Below are positions 35,799 to 44,909 of a stretch of DNA of 64,000 nucleotides, piece after piece. The stretch comes from Gillisella vitis (GTDB lineage Bacteria; Pseudomonadota; Alphaproteobacteria; Rhizobiales; Rhizobiaceae): assembly GCF_021559775.1 (NCBI RefSeq), contig NZ_CP056047.1, positions 930,001-994,000 of the forward strand, in the 5' to 3' direction. Position 1 is the stretch's first letter. Every line of letters begins with the position of its first letter. The translations under genes were made by a program, and so were the position numbers. The notes under the pieces were generated by a model that did no database searches, was not told where the DNA came from, and was given only the letters and a program-made list of their open reading frames with translations.

Positions 35799-36644
35799 TC
35801 AAAGCAGCATTTGCGTGAACGCCGTCTGCGGATAGGGCGTGATGGCGTCGCGGGCGATGATGCGCTGCCGTGCGAGCCTTTCCGGGTCGCGCACCAGCTT
35901 TTCCGTGACGTCGATAAGATCGTCATAGGTTGCGGCAACGATGCCCTGCGCAAATCGCTCCTCGATGTGTGTCGCCTGTCCGTTGACCTCACCGACAACA
36001 GGCACGCCGTTGCTGAGGAGATAAAAGACCCGCACGACCTCGAAAATCTGTGCGTCGAAAAAATGCATGTTCAATACGGTTTTGGAACGGGCGATCCAAA
36101 TGTCACGGTCGCGCCCATAGGCGTTGAACATGCGCTTGACGGCAAGGCCCCTGTCGCGCAAACCATCGATGATGGCGGCACGCCGGTCGTTCATCGAGCC
36201 ATAGAACAGCACGTCGATATCCTGGCGCGGCGCGGGCGTAATGCGATCCAGTTCCTTCTGGAAGCCCAATTGCAGATATTTGGCTGGCCGTCCGCCGATC
36301 TGGCTCAGGATTTCGATATTGGCCCGGCTGTAATCCCAGATTTCCAATCCGGTCTCAAGCCAGGTGAGAATGCGCTCACGTACCGGCGCATCAATCGCCG
36401 AGAGCGGTTCGGCATTGACGATGATCGTGTTTGGCTTGAGATCGGCTATATCTTGGGGCGTCAGCAGATGGGCACCGAAAATGATGTTGATTGCGTCATG
36501 CGCGAAGGCGTTAAAATTCACCATCGACTGATGCCCCAGCGCTCGCAGCGAATAGCCCAGTGCCTCAGCGACTTCCACGAAAGCCATGGAGTGTATGAAG
36601 CCGTCAGGCCTCACGATGCAGATATTGTATTTTTCAGAACTCAT
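35799..36644 (-). CDS. Glycosyltransferase family 1-like protein (paralogue B)
   Basis: The 281-residue protein starts ICIVRPDGFIHSMAFVEVAE and ends with the GT-like C-terminal fold FYLLSNGVPVVGEVNGQ. The middle holds IIFGAHLLTPQDIADLKP, LEIWDYSRANIEIL and KYLQLGFQKELDRI. It has the CgeB-like glycosyltransferase pattern (a small GT-B half). It is equal in length to the next gene and clearly its duplicate. Product is unknown. It lies between the agmatinase and its paralogue, transcribed with it. Confidence 0.65.
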   Translation of the reverse strand: MSSEKYNICIVRPDGFIHSMAFVEVAEALGYSLRALGHQSMVNFNAFAHDAINIIFGAHLLTPQDIADLKPNTIIVNAEPLSAIDAPVRERILTWLETGLEIWDYSRANIEILSQIGGRPAKYLQLGFQKELDRITPAPRQDIDVLFYGSMNDRRAAIIDGLRDRGLAVKRMFNAYGRDRDIWIARSKTVLNMHFFDAQIFEVVRVFYLLSNGVPVVGEVNGQATHIEERFAQGIVAATYDDLIDVTEKLVRDPERLARQRIIARDAITPYPQTAFTQMLL

Positions 36645-36762
36645 GTCACCGACCAGCTGTTACGAGGCCGTGATGCACGCTCGGTGCATGACGGTAAGGG
36701 CTGTGACCATGGCGCAGCTGGCTTTCGCAAACCTGTAGGCCGTCCATTTCTACCATCAGACA

Positions 36763-37608
36763 TCAAAGAAGCTGTTGGGTGAAGGTCACTTGCGGATGAC
36801 GCTTGATGGCGTCGCGGGCCAGGATGCGTTGGTTCTCGAGCCTGGCAGCATCGCGCACCAGCTGTTCCGTAACGTCAACCAGATTGTTATAAGAGGCGGC
36901 GACGATGCCCTGCGCAAACCGCTCATCAATCAGCGTTTCCGGTCCATTCACTTCGCCCACGACGGCCACGCCATTGATGAGCAGATAGAACACGCGCACG
37001 ACTTCGAAAATCTGCGATTCCAGCAGATGCATGTTCAAAACCACTTTGGACCTGGCGATCCAGGCGTCGCGCTCACGTCCATACACATCGAACAGATGCT
37101 CGATGACAAGCCCTCGGGCTTGCAAGCCGTAGAGAATCTCTGCGCGACGTTCATTCATGGAGCCATAAAAAAGCACGTCGATATCCCGGACCGGTGCGGG
37201 CGCTATACGGTCCAGTTCTTTCTGAAAGCCCAATTGCAGATATTTGACGGGCTGCCCACCGATTCGGTTGAGGATCTCGATATTTGCGGGACTGTAATCC
37301 CAGATCTCCAAACCGGCATTGAGGCAGATGAGAACCCGCTCACGTGTCCGTTCTGAAGTTGCAGATAGCGGTTCGGCATTGACGATGATCGTGCTCGGAT
37401 GAAGGCTGTGAAGGTCCTGCAAGGGGAGGAGATGCGCCCCGAAGATAATGTTGACGGCGTCGTCGGTCACTCTGTTGACTGAAAGGGCCGTCGGATACCC
37501 CAATTCTTTCAAGGAATAGTCGAGGGCCTCGGCGACTTCCTCGAAGGCTTTCGAGTGTCCGAAGCCTTTCGGCTCCACGATGCAAATATTGTAAGGCCGT
37601 TTTATCAT
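36763..37608 (-). CDS. Glycosyltransferase family 1-like protein (paralogue A)
   Basis: The 281-residue protein from ATG 37608 starts MIKRPYNICIVEPKGFGHSK and aligns end to end with the next gene: IIFGAHLLPLQDL, LEIWDYSPANIEIL, KYLQLGFQKELDRIAP and VFYLLINGVAVVGEVNGPE. Differences cluster in the N-terminal 60 residues and in the C-terminal 30, which suggests different acceptor use. The pair arose by tandem duplication. No membrane segments or signal peptide are visible. The role in surface glycan synthesis is inferred from the fold only. Confidence 0.65.
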   Translation of the reverse strand: MIKRPYNICIVEPKGFGHSKAFEEVAEALDYSLKELGYPTALSVNRVTDDAVNIIFGAHLLPLQDLHSLHPSTIIVNAEPLSATSERTRERVLICLNAGLEIWDYSPANIEILNRIGGQPVKYLQLGFQKELDRIAPAPVRDIDVLFYGSMNERRAEILYGLQARGLVIEHLFDVYGRERDAWIARSKVVLNMHLLESQIFEVVRVFYLLINGVAVVGEVNGPETLIDERFAQGIVAASYNNLVDVTEQLVRDAARLENQRILARDAIKRHPQVTFTQQLL

Positions 37609-37679
37609 CTTCAATTCCAAGGTTCCGCCTGCGTCACCGGTCAAACTGAAGCCAGTGGCAATCGGTAATCCTTGCTGTG

Positions 37680-38012
37680 TCAGGCTTTCGCAAAGCTGTA
37701 GGCCCGCTCCACTTTTGCCACGCGCACCTCATAGCGGCTATACCATTCCGCACGGCCCTGGTTTTGCGCTGCCAGATGATCCACGACCTTTTTCCAGGCC
37801 CGGATCGAGTCTTCATCGCTCCAGTAGGAATTGGTTATGCCGAACCCGGTCGCATCGCGGGCGGATTCCACACCGAGAAAGCCTGGCTGCCGGCTGGCAA
37901 GCGTCACCATGGCCTCTGCCATGTCACCGTAGCCATTGCTGACTTCGGTTCTGACCGAGGAAAAACAGACGACGTAGTAAGGGGGAGAAGGCAGTTTGGC
38001 AAAACCGGACAT
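37680..38012 (-). CDS. Antibiotic biosynthesis monooxygenase (ABM) fold protein
   Basis: The protein of about 110 residues starts at ATG 38012 (ATG 38042 is possible). PPYYVVCFSSVRTE, MAEAMVTLASRQPGFLGVES and SYWSDEDSIRAWK are the ABM-domain pattern seen in small ferredoxin-like dimers, with roles ranging from heme degradation to quinone oxidation. No catalytic residue can be fixed. It lies 71 bases upstream of paralogue A, on the same strand. Confidence 0.75.
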   Translation of the reverse strand: MSGFAKLPSPPYYVVCFSSVRTEVSNGYGDMAEAMVTLASRQPGFLGVESARDATGFGITNSYWSDEDSIRAWKKVVDHLAAQNQGRAEWYSRYEVRVAKVERAYSFAKA

Positions 38013-38103
38013 CACGGGCGACTCTCTGTTGGGTTGAGGCATGGCGTGTTGTCAATTTGCTCCTTCAGCCGAAATAGACAAATTCAAATTGATGATCGAT
38101 CAT

Positions 38104-38133
38104 AAAAAAAAGCGGAGCCGAAGCCCCGCTTTT
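38104..38133 (-). terminator. Intrinsic terminator after rpsI
   Basis: On the minus strand a stem AAAAGCGG with a GC extension and a TTCG tetraloop is followed by a run of T. It ends the rplM-rpsI operon. Confidence 0.8.
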
Positions 38134-38158
38134 CCAATGTAAAATTCCAGAAGCGCGA

Positions 38159-38626
38159 TTAGCGCTTGGAGAACTGGAAGGACCGGCGAGCTTTTGCCTT
38201 GCCGTACTTCTTACGTTCAACAACGCGGCTATCGCGGGTCAGGAAGCCACCCTTCTTCAGAACCGAGCGCAGGCCCGGTTCGAAGTAGGTGAGTGCCTTG
38301 GAAATGCCGTGACGCACAGCGCCAGCCTGGCCGGACAGACCACCACCGGTCACGGTGGCGATAACGTCGAACTGACCGGTGCGAGCAGCAGCAACGACAG
38401 GCTGCTGCAGAATCATCTGCAGAACCGGACGGGCGAAGTAAACCGGGAAATCGCGGCCATTGACCGTGATCTTGCCAGTGCCGGGCTTGACCCAGACGCG
38501 GGCAATTGCGTTCTTGCGCTTGCCAGTCGCGTAGGCGCGGCCTTGAGCGTCGACCTTACGGACGTGAACGGGAGCCGAAGCTTCCTGCGCAGTGCCGAGA
38601 TCCTTCAGGGAAGAGAGGTCAGCCAT
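38159..38626 (-). CDS. rpsI: 30S ribosomal protein uS9
   Basis: The 155-residue protein includes [35 protein letters not shown] and the C-terminal basic tail ending RSFQFSKR. It sits at the decoding site of the 30S subunit with its C-terminal tail contacting P-site tRNA. The N-terminal extension of about 25 residues is normal in Rhizobiaceae. Start ATG 38626, two bases after the rplM stop, so the genes are cotranscribed. Confidence 0.97.
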   Translation of the reverse strand: MADLSSLKDLGTAQEASAPVHVRKVDAQGRAYATGKRKNAIARVWVKPGTGKITVNGRDFPVYFARPVLQMILQQPVVAAARTGQFDVIATVTGGGLSGQAGAVRHGISKALTYFEPGLRSVLKKGGFLTRDSRVVERKKYGKAKARRSFQFSKR

Positions 38627-38628
38627 AC

Positions 38629-39093
38629 TTAGGCGCTCCTTACGTTCTTGCTGTTCAGCTTGGCCACGTCGAGAGCGACAGGCTGCTGGGCTTCGTGGGG
38701 GTGGGCGGACCCGGCGTAAACGCGCAGGTTCTTCATCTGGCGACGGCCAAGCGGACCGCGGGGAATCATGCGCTCGACAGCCTTTTCAAGAACGCGCTCC
38801 GGGAAGCGGCCTTCGATGATCTGGCGCGCCGTGCGTTCCTTGATGCCACCCGGATAGCCGGTGTGCCAGTAATAGGTCTTGTCGGTGTATTTCTTGCCGG
38901 TCAGGACGACCTTTTCGGCATTGATGACGATGACATTGTCGCCATCATCGACGTGGGGAGTGTACGTGACCTTGTGCTTGCCACGCAGATAGGTGGCGAT
39001 CACGGTGGCGAGGCGACCAACAACGAGCCCTTCGGCGTCGATGATGACCCACTTCTTCTCCACCTCTGCAGGCTTCTGAACGAAGGTAGACAT
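38629..39093 (-). CDS. rplM: 50S ribosomal protein uL13
   Basis: From ATG 39093 the gene encodes 154 residues, the normal rhizobial length (a TTG at 39102 gives three more). [37 protein letters not shown] and [18 protein letters not shown] are family motifs. It is an early-assembling protein of the large subunit. It leads the rplM-rpsI operon. Confidence 0.97.
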   Translation of the reverse strand: MSTFVQKPAEVEKKWVIIDAEGLVVGRLATVIATYLRGKHKVTYTPHVDDGDNVIVINAEKVVLTGKKYTDKTYYWHTGYPGGIKERTARQIIEGRFPERVLEKAVERMIPRGPLGRRQMKNLRVYAGSAHPHEAQQPVALDVAKLNSKNVRSA

Positions 39094-39810
39094 GAGGTTC
39101 AACTTTCTTTTGGACCCTTTCAGCCGTTAACGGCCGGTCGGGCGTTTCTTGTTGCTTGTCTTGCGCGCTTTCACACGCACAAAAAGAATGCGGTCCATAG
39201 GGCCGCAAGCTGCCGGCTTTATAGTCGCGGTGCCGGGTTCGGTCAAGGATGGTTGCTTGATGGCGGAGTTCGAAAAATCTATAAAAAACAGAGGATTAGA
39301 TGTGTGGTATTATTTTACCGCAAAATACTTTGCCGTCTTGTCTGGATTTCGGCCTTTTCCGTGGTGCAATCGGCTGGGCGGTCATGCTGAACTTGCCAAC
39401 TGCTCTATGAGGCTATGAGGCGCGCTTGTCTTTTTCCTCTCGGGCGAGGGCGGGGAGCTCCGTGTTTGATGCCTATTTCCTCCTGGAGAAGACGTGAGGT
39501 AGTTGCTTCGTTTTGAGACAAGCCGCTCTGTTATTTCGCCTTGTTTCTAGATAATTAATTTTCAATCAAGGGTAGTATAAACTTAACTCTGACATACGTA
39601 ACCCGAGGCTATTGCGTTAACGCAGGCTTACGCAAGTGGGTTGATCGACAATCAAATCGATTTAAATTCTAGTGCGTCTAGCGACATTATAAGTGAAATA
39701 ATTTTTGCCTAAAACTACTTGTAATCATTAGGGAATTCAATGTTTGAGAGTGCTAAAATGTACGTGAACAAAAAAAGAATATTAAGTGAACATAATGGCA
39801 TTGGACTTCA

Positions 39811-39834
39811 TTGATGTGATGGTTATCACATCAA
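39811..39834. promoter_or_regulatory. Perfect CRP/FNR-type palindrome
   Basis: TTGATGTGAT-GGTT-ATCACATCAA has 10-base arms and a 4-base centre. The core TGTGA-N6-TCACA equals the CRP consensus. No gene start is close: the next supported gene begins at 40319. Confidence 0.6.
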
Positions 39835-40110
39835 GCTTGAAAATTCCCTTAAAAAGAGCATACTAATGATAGCGATAACATGACGACCGCTTCACTGTCT
39901 CCTCTGGAGGTGGAGGGGTATTGGTGCGTCTTTATCTCAAGGGTTGTATTCGGCGTTTCCGATTCTGGGTCGGCAGAGGGATGGTTGTGCAAAGAAAGGT
40001 TACTTAATCGGGAAATGATGGCGCGAATGGGAGCGCGTAATGTGTCATTGCGGGACTTTACGTCTTTGCAAACAGTTAAGCCAAATTTGCTATCCTGCGA
40101 CCGGGACCTA

Positions 40111-40267
40111 GAGTTTGCCTTAGGAAGAGTGGAGCCCGGTTTTCCTGAAAAGACAAACGACAGCACGAGAGCAAAGCATATCTTCAGGGTAGCTTTTCAT
40201 GCTTTGAATTTTTGTTTTGCTGCATGTCGTCATCGCAAAACCGCTGCCCACTTTTAAGCGACAGGTT
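40111..40267. repeat. R2 repeat followed by R3 repeat
   Basis: The R2 copy (40111-40157) reads GAGTTTGCCTTAGGAAGA ... AAAAGACAAACGA. The R3 copy (about 40223-40267) contains GCATGTCGTCATCGCAAAAC and CCCACTTTTAAGCGACA. Both are rhizobial-type intergenic repeats. Confidence 0.65.
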
Positions 40268-40318
40268 TTAGGGACGGATTGTCTGGAGAAACGGCTGTCA
40301 AGCCGGGAAGGATAAGCC

Positions 40319-40783
40319 ATGAACCACGACCATTATTCCGATGACTATCTCTGCAAGATTCTGGCGCGCACCCACACCGTCGCGCTGGTTGGAGCGTCCG
40401 CACGCGATGACCGGCCTAGCCATTGGGTGCTCGGTTTTTTGCTCGGCAAGGGCTATCAGGTCTTCCCCGTGAATCCGGCGCTTGCTGGCACCACGATCCT
40501 TGGTCGCCCTGTGCATGCACGCCTTGCCGATATAGGGGTGCCGATCGATCTCATCGATGTGTTTCGCCGCTCGGAATCCCTCAGTGAGGTGGTGGATGAA
40601 GCCCTGGCATTGGAGAGACGACCAAAAGCGATTTGGGGTCAATTGGGTGTCCGCGACGATGAAGCGGCGGCAAAAGCCGAGGCGGCAGGCATCGCTGTCG
40701 TGATGAACCGAGCGCTGGTCGCAGAATATCCACTGGTCTACCAGGCCAGTCATATTGCCCATCGCTCCCCCACCGCCGCCTGA
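40319..40783 (+). CDS. CoA-binding domain protein (paralogue 1)
   Basis: The 154-residue protein starts at ATG 40319 behind GGAAGGATA. It has a Rossmann CoA-binding fold: VALVGASARDDRPSHWVL, YQVFPVNPALAGTTILG, IDLIDVFRRSESLSEVV and IWGQLGVRDDEAA. It belongs to the YccU-like group. A related gene lies at 41452. The product may sense acyl-CoA, but no reaction is known. Confidence 0.85.
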   Translation: MNHDHYSDDYLCKILARTHTVALVGASARDDRPSHWVLGFLLGKGYQVFPVNPALAGTTILGRPVHARLADIGVPIDLIDVFRRSESLSEVVDEALALERRPKAIWGQLGVRDDEAAAKAEAAGIAVVMNRALVAEYPLVYQASHIAHRSPTAA

Positions 40784-40864
40784 TACCAAGCTGCACCAAC
40801 GATAATCGCGCTGCCTTGCGCGATTATCGCAGTCTTGCGGGCTTATCCACGGGCTGCTTGTCGC

Positions 40865-41209
40865 TCAGAGGGAATAATGCGGAACGAAGCGGATAAAGCC
40901 GTCCTGCAGGTTGTCCACCGGTTTGCAGTTCAGCACCGGGCAGGCAGGGTTGTCGCGTGTCGGTACTGTGGCGCGTTCGGCATACTCGCCTGGCGAACAG
41001 GAATTGGTGTTGCGAACGTAGCGATCGTAAAGCGCCATGCCCGGCACCCGCTTCGAGGGATAGCGTAGAACGGCAGCCCCCTGGTCTCGCAGGATTTGCC
41101 GGACATTTTCGCAGGCAAGCGTGGTCGAGTTGTAACGCTCTATCGCCAGCGCACTGCTACCCCATAAAGAAATAGCAACGCAAAAACCTAGCCGTATCAT
41201 TGGGTTCAT
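40865..41209 (-). CDS. Small secreted protein of unknown function
   Basis: The 114-residue protein from ATG 41209 (ATG 41200 also possible) has a signal peptide (LGFCVAISLWGSSALA, cleavage before IERYN). The mature part has four Cys residues in a pattern C..C..C..C (LACENVR, NSCSPGE, PACPVLNC), which would form disulfides in the periplasm. VLRYPSKRVPGMALYDRYV is the most distinctive segment and is shared with other rhizobial hypothetical proteins. No function is known. It stands between the two CoA-binding genes on the opposite strand. Confidence 0.75.
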   Translation of the reverse strand: MNPMIRLGFCVAISLWGSSALAIERYNSTTLACENVRQILRDQGAAVLRYPSKRVPGMALYDRYVRNTNSCSPGEYAERATVPTRDNPACPVLNCKPVDNLQDGFIRFVPHYSL

Positions 41210-41270
41210 TGGAATATCTCCATCAAAAAGCATTTGCCAATGTCTATAGCATGTCGCGTGATTCCGGATT

Positions 41271-41345
41271 CACCCGACATGTTATAGTTTTTTGTTTTCG
41301 CGTGTCTTTTTCTCAAAACCGCCGCACACTTTCGGGTGACGTGCT
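41271..41345. repeat. Intergenic repeat (family R3)
   Basis: CACCCGACATGTTATAG and the segment CTCAAAACCGCCGCACACTT, then CGGGTGACGTGC, form a variant of the R3 repeat at 40223-40267. Confidence 0.55.
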
Positions 41346-41451
41346 GTATATCCTCTTCTTAACTGGGGCGCTTTCGCTTACGATCAAGACAGGGCGCAGT
41401 TCCAAAGGATCACAGGAGCTACTCATGCAGTAGCGTCTTGGGGAGAATGAC

Positions 41452-41904
41452 ATGCAGCATGACGTTTATGAGAGCGATTATCTCAGGACCATTCTGGAAA
41501 CGGTCAAGATCATTGCTCTGACCGGGGCTTCGCCCAATCCGGCGCGGCCAAGCCATGGGGTCATGCATTTTCTGCTGAACCATGGCTACCGCGTTATTCC
41601 GGTCAATCCGGGGCAGGCGGGAAAGGACATTCTGGGGCAGACTGTTTTTGCGTCGCTTGCGGACATTCCCGAGCCAGTCGATATGATCGATGTGTTCCGC
41701 GCCTCCGAATATCTGCCCGCAGTGGTGGATGACGCCTTGGGACTCAAGCATTTACCGAAGGTGATCTGGGCTCAGCTTGGCGTGCGCGACGATCAGGCCG
41801 CCGCACGCGCCGAGGCCGCCGGGATCAAGGTGGTGATGAACCGCTGCCCGGCCATCGAATATCCGAGAATTTTTCAAGGGACATTGGAGCCGGACAGGCA
41901 TTAG
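41452..41904 (+). CDS. CoA-binding domain protein (paralogue 2)
   Basis: The 150-residue protein starts at ATG 41452 behind GGGGAGAA. ALTGASPNPARPSHGVM, YRVIPVNPGQAGKDILGQ, VDMIDVFRASEYL and VIWAQLGVRDDQAA match paralogue 1, with about half of the residues shared. The N-terminus is related as well. Its position 5' of the sulfhydrylase, 139 bases away, is seen in other rhizobia, so it may be linked to sulfur metabolism, but that is an inference. Confidence 0.85.
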   Translation: MQHDVYESDYLRTILETVKIIALTGASPNPARPSHGVMHFLLNHGYRVIPVNPGQAGKDILGQTVFASLADIPEPVDMIDVFRASEYLPAVVDDALGLKHLPKVIWAQLGVRDDQAAARAEAAGIKVVMNRCPAIEYPRIFQGTLEPDRH

Positions 41905-42043
41905 GCTGATCGGATAAGAAATCTATAGGCATCAAACGATTGTCCAATTTTCCAAAAAAGCCAGGACGGTCAAAAAGGGCATGAGGTAGCGTTTCATCGG
42001 CATCGGTGTAATGCTCTGCCGCACTATTTCAGGGAGGATAACC

Positions 42044-43327
42044 ATGGCAAACAACAAACCGGGCTTTGCGACGCTGGCCGTACATGCTGGTGCTCAGCCG
42101 GACCCGGCGACCGGCGCACGTACGACGCCGATCTACCAGACGACGGCCTTTGTGTTTGAAAATACCGATCACGCCGCCGCCCTGTTCGGCCTCAAGCAAT
42201 TCGGCAATATCTATACAAGGATCATGAACCCAACCCAGGGCGTGCTGGAAGAGCGCGTGGCTGCTCTGGAAGGCGGCACGGCGGCACTGGCGGTGGCATC
42301 GGGACATGCCGCGCAGATGCTAGTCTTCCATACTCTGATGCAGCCGGGGGATAATTTTGTTGCCGCCAAAAAGCTCTATGGCGGATCGATCAACCAGTTT
42401 GGTCATGCCTTCCAGAATTTCGGCTGGCAGGTGCGCTGGGCCGATACCGACAATCCGGCAAGCTTTGAGGCGCAAATCGATGAGCGAACCAAGGCGATCT
42501 TCATCGAAAGCCTTGCCAATCCCGGTGGTACATTCGTCGATATTGCCGCGATTGCCGATGTTGCACGACGCCACGGCCTACCGCTGATCGTCGATAATAC
42601 CATGGCCAGCCCTTATCTGGTCCGGCCTCTGGAATACGGTGCCGATATCGTCGTGCATTCCGCCACCAAATTTCTCGGCGGCCATGGCAATTCCATGGGC
42701 GGCGTGATCGTCGATGGCGGCACGTTCGACTGGTCGCAATCGGACAAGTTTCCGAGCCTGTCGCAGCCGCGCAGCGAATATGGCGATGTGGTTCTGCATG
42801 ACGCCTTCGGCAATATGGCATTTGCCATTGCCTGCCGGGTGCTCGGTCTGCGTGACCTGGGACCGGCGATTGCGCCGATGAATGCCTTCCTCATCCTGAC
42901 AGGCATCGAAACCTTGCCGCTGCGCATGCAGCGCCACTGCGACAACGCCCTCAAGGTCGCCCACTGGCTGAAGGCCCATGCCAAAGTCTCCTGGGTGCAT
43001 TATGCGGGCCTGCCTGACGATCCGAACCATGCGCTGCAACAGCGCTACGCGCCGAGAGGCGCTGGCGCCGTTTTCACCTTCGGGCTGAAAGGCGGCTATG
43101 AGGCGGGCAAGACGCTGGTGGAAGGATTGCAGCTGTTTTCCCATCTTGCCAATATCGGCGATACCCGCTCGCTGGTCATTCATCCTGCCTCGACCACCCA
43201 CGCCCAATTAACCCCGGAGCAGCAGGTGGCGGCCGGTGCCGGGCCGGAGGTCGTGCGCCTGTCCATCGGCATCGAGGACCCCGACGATATCATCGCCGAT
43301 CTTCATCAGGCCTTGTCAAAACTCTGA
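42044..43327 (+). CDS. metY: O-acetylhomoserine/O-succinylhomoserine sulfhydrylase
   Basis: PLP enzyme that makes homocysteine directly from an O-acyl homoserine and sulfide. The 427-residue product starts at ATG 42044 behind AGGGAGG. Signatures are TPIYQTTAFVFENTDHAA, NIYTRIMNPTQGVLEERVAA, and VHSATKFLGGHGNSMGG with the Schiff-base Lys. The length of more than 400 residues and the AFQNFGWQVRWADTD insertion separate it from cystathionine gamma-synthases. No SAM-II element is recognised in the leader. Confidence 0.92.
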   Translation: MANNKPGFATLAVHAGAQPDPATGARTTPIYQTTAFVFENTDHAAALFGLKQFGNIYTRIMNPTQGVLEERVAALEGGTAALAVASGHAAQMLVFHTLMQPGDNFVAAKKLYGGSINQFGHAFQNFGWQVRWADTDNPASFEAQIDERTKAIFIESLANPGGTFVDIAAIADVARRHGLPLIVDNTMASPYLVRPLEYGADIVVHSATKFLGGHGNSMGGVIVDGGTFDWSQSDKFPSLSQPRSEYGDVVLHDAFGNMAFAIACRVLGLRDLGPAIAPMNAFLILTGIETLPLRMQRHCDNALKVAHWLKAHAKVSWVHYAGLPDDPNHALQQRYAPRGAGAVFTFGLKGGYEAGKTLVEGLQLFSHLANIGDTRSLVIHPASTTHAQLTPEQQVAAGAGPEVVRLSIGIEDPDDIIADLHQALSKL

Positions 43328-43351
43328 TGGGGCTTGCTGACGATGGGTGCT

Positions 43352-43398
43352 TTCAGAGCATTTCAGCGTTTCCGTGGAAAAGCTGAAATGCTCTAAAT
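43352..43398. repeat. Intergenic palindrome (family R4)
   Basis: Arms GAGCATTTCAGC and GCTGAAATGCTC surround GTTTCCGTGGAAAA. It lies between the convergent ends of metY and the phosphoesterase gene. It looks like a short rhizobial palindromic element and could also end both transcripts. Confidence 0.6.
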
Positions 43399-44523
43399 CC
43401 CGCCAGGCGCCTTCGCTTTCAGGGTAATCCTCGTCAGTTCTGACGGCACGCCGAGCCGGAGTGCAAAGCCGGGCCAGAGCGCTGTCCCATTGTTCACATA
43501 GAGCGTCATGCCACCGATGCCGTAGCGGCCTGAAACAAAGCCGTTATTGGCACGGGCGACCAGCCGGTCAAGGCCCAGAACCATGCCGCCATGCGTATGA
43601 CCCGACAGTTGAAGGGCTATCCCTGACGCGGCCGCCTTGGCTGCCGACATCGGCTGATGGTCGAGGAGAATGATTGGCGCATCTGCAGGTGTCCCCTGGA
43701 GCGCCGCTGCGAGGTCCGGGGCTGGTGCGCCGTGCGCGGCGGCGGAGCGATCCGTGACGCCTGCCAAGGCGATTTTTGCATCGCCTTTTGTGATCACAGC
43801 ATGGGCGTTCGAGAGCATGTTCATCTTCAAGGTCGCGAGATGGGCCATCCAGCCCTGGAAATTGAAGAAGTATTCGTGGTTGCCAGGAATGGCATAGACG
43901 CCGTCGCGCGCCCGCAAGTTTGCAAGCGGTGCGACATCATCCTGCCGGCTGGCAACGTCACCGTCGATAAAGTCTCCGGTGATGACGATGAGGTCGGCAT
44001 CGAGCCCGTTGGTTTTCGATACGACCTCCTCGGTCCAGCGGGCGGGGAACAGGCGGCTGATGTGGAGATCGGTCAGTTGCACGATGCGGTAGCCGTCAAA
44101 TGCCGGTGGTAGTCCTGCAATTGGAATTTCGATGTCCTTTAACGGCGGTACCCGGATTGCCTGGCTGACCGCGTATGCGGAAAGGCACAGCGCTACGCCT
44201 CCAAGGGCATATCGCAGACTGGCCGGAATCGATGGGAAATTGCCCTTGAACAGCATGATCACAAGGGAAATAACGTCCAGCACGATCTGGAACACGGCGA
44301 GCAGGATGATCGCACCAAACAGGAGATTGAACGCGATGATCAGCGGGCGGGGAAACTCGGGCGAAAACACCGAACCGGACGAGAGGCGGCTGAAGAAATG
44401 ATATTGCGAGGCGATCAACAGAAGAACCGCCAACGCCACCTTCGCCGACCAGATCCAGGGCAAGGGCTGGATGAAGCGGATGGCGACGATCAGCCAGGGA
44501 AGTCCAAAAATCAGATGAAACAT
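43393..44523 (-). CDS. Membrane-anchored metallophosphoesterase
   Basis: The 376-residue protein from ATG 44523 has an N-terminal region with about four membrane helices (to residue 140) and a C-terminal calcineurin-like domain: VQLTDLHISRLFP, VITGDFIDGD, IPGNHEYFF, and LSGHTHGGM. These are the four metal-binding motifs. The domain faces the periplasm. Members act on UDP-sugars or nucleotides or on lipid substrates; none can be assigned. Convergent with metY. Confidence 0.85.
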   Translation of the reverse strand: MFHLIFGLPWLIVAIRFIQPLPWIWSAKVALAVLLLIASQYHFFSRLSSGSVFSPEFPRPLIIAFNLLFGAIILLAVFQIVLDVISLVIMLFKGNFPSIPASLRYALGGVALCLSAYAVSQAIRVPPLKDIEIPIAGLPPAFDGYRIVQLTDLHISRLFPARWTEEVVSKTNGLDADLIVITGDFIDGDVASRQDDVAPLANLRARDGVYAIPGNHEYFFNFQGWMAHLATLKMNMLSNAHAVITKGDAKIALAGVTDRSAAAHGAPAPDLAAALQGTPADAPIILLDHQPMSAAKAAASGIALQLSGHTHGGMVLGLDRLVARANNGFVSGRYGIGGMTLYVNNGTALWPGFALRLGVPSELTRITLKAKAPGGI

Positions 44524-44909
44524 CAATTCTATTCTTTCGGGGTGTAGACGGGCAACGCGACCTGTTCCGTGCTGTTGTTTCCGGCTTCTTCACTGTCACG
44601 ATCGGATATCGCAGCATGTAGCGACTTGATTTGGTCAAGGCCTTGAATGTTGTTCGCACCAGTCCGTTAGACAAGAGCGTATCGACTACAACGGTGAAAA
44701 CACCGATCTGGATCTCTGCTGCTGCATGAGTCTTTAAACGGGTTACGGCTGTAGAAGGAAATCATGCAGCTTGCTGCCGTACAGACGCGGAAATCGCTGT
44801 CTTGGTGGAGACATTTGGCGCAGCCAAGTCTATTCTGCAATCAAATCAGCATTGCCGACAATTGATGGCATTGATGAACCCCATTTAATGGATGTGCGAG
44901 ACAGAGATC
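44524..44909. other. Divergent intergenic region, no gene recognised
   Basis: About 390 bases separate the phosphoesterase start (minus strand) from the cupin start. They should hold both promoters. I see no clear sigma-70 boxes, terminator or repeat. Confidence 0.4.

Larger units (their letters stand above)
39094..40318. other. 1.2-kb AT-rich intergenic region
   Basis: No gene is supported. A 125-codon frame at 39880-40257 runs into repeat sequence and shows no family. From 39540 to 39870 the DNA is clearly more AT-rich than its surroundings. It contains a perfect palindrome at 39811-39834. From 40111 there is an R2 repeat and from about 40223 an R3 repeat. The promoter of rplM should lie at its left end and that of the CoA-binding gene at its right end. 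Confidence 0.6.

Noticed and set aside
39880-40257. A 125-codon frame in the AT-rich gap
   Set aside because: Its second half is R2/R3 repeat DNA and the first half has no family or ribosome site.
41905-42043. SAM-II riboswitch before metY
   Set aside because: The expected conserved blocks of SAM-II (for example the AAGCG and GATAAA segments in order) are not found in the leader.
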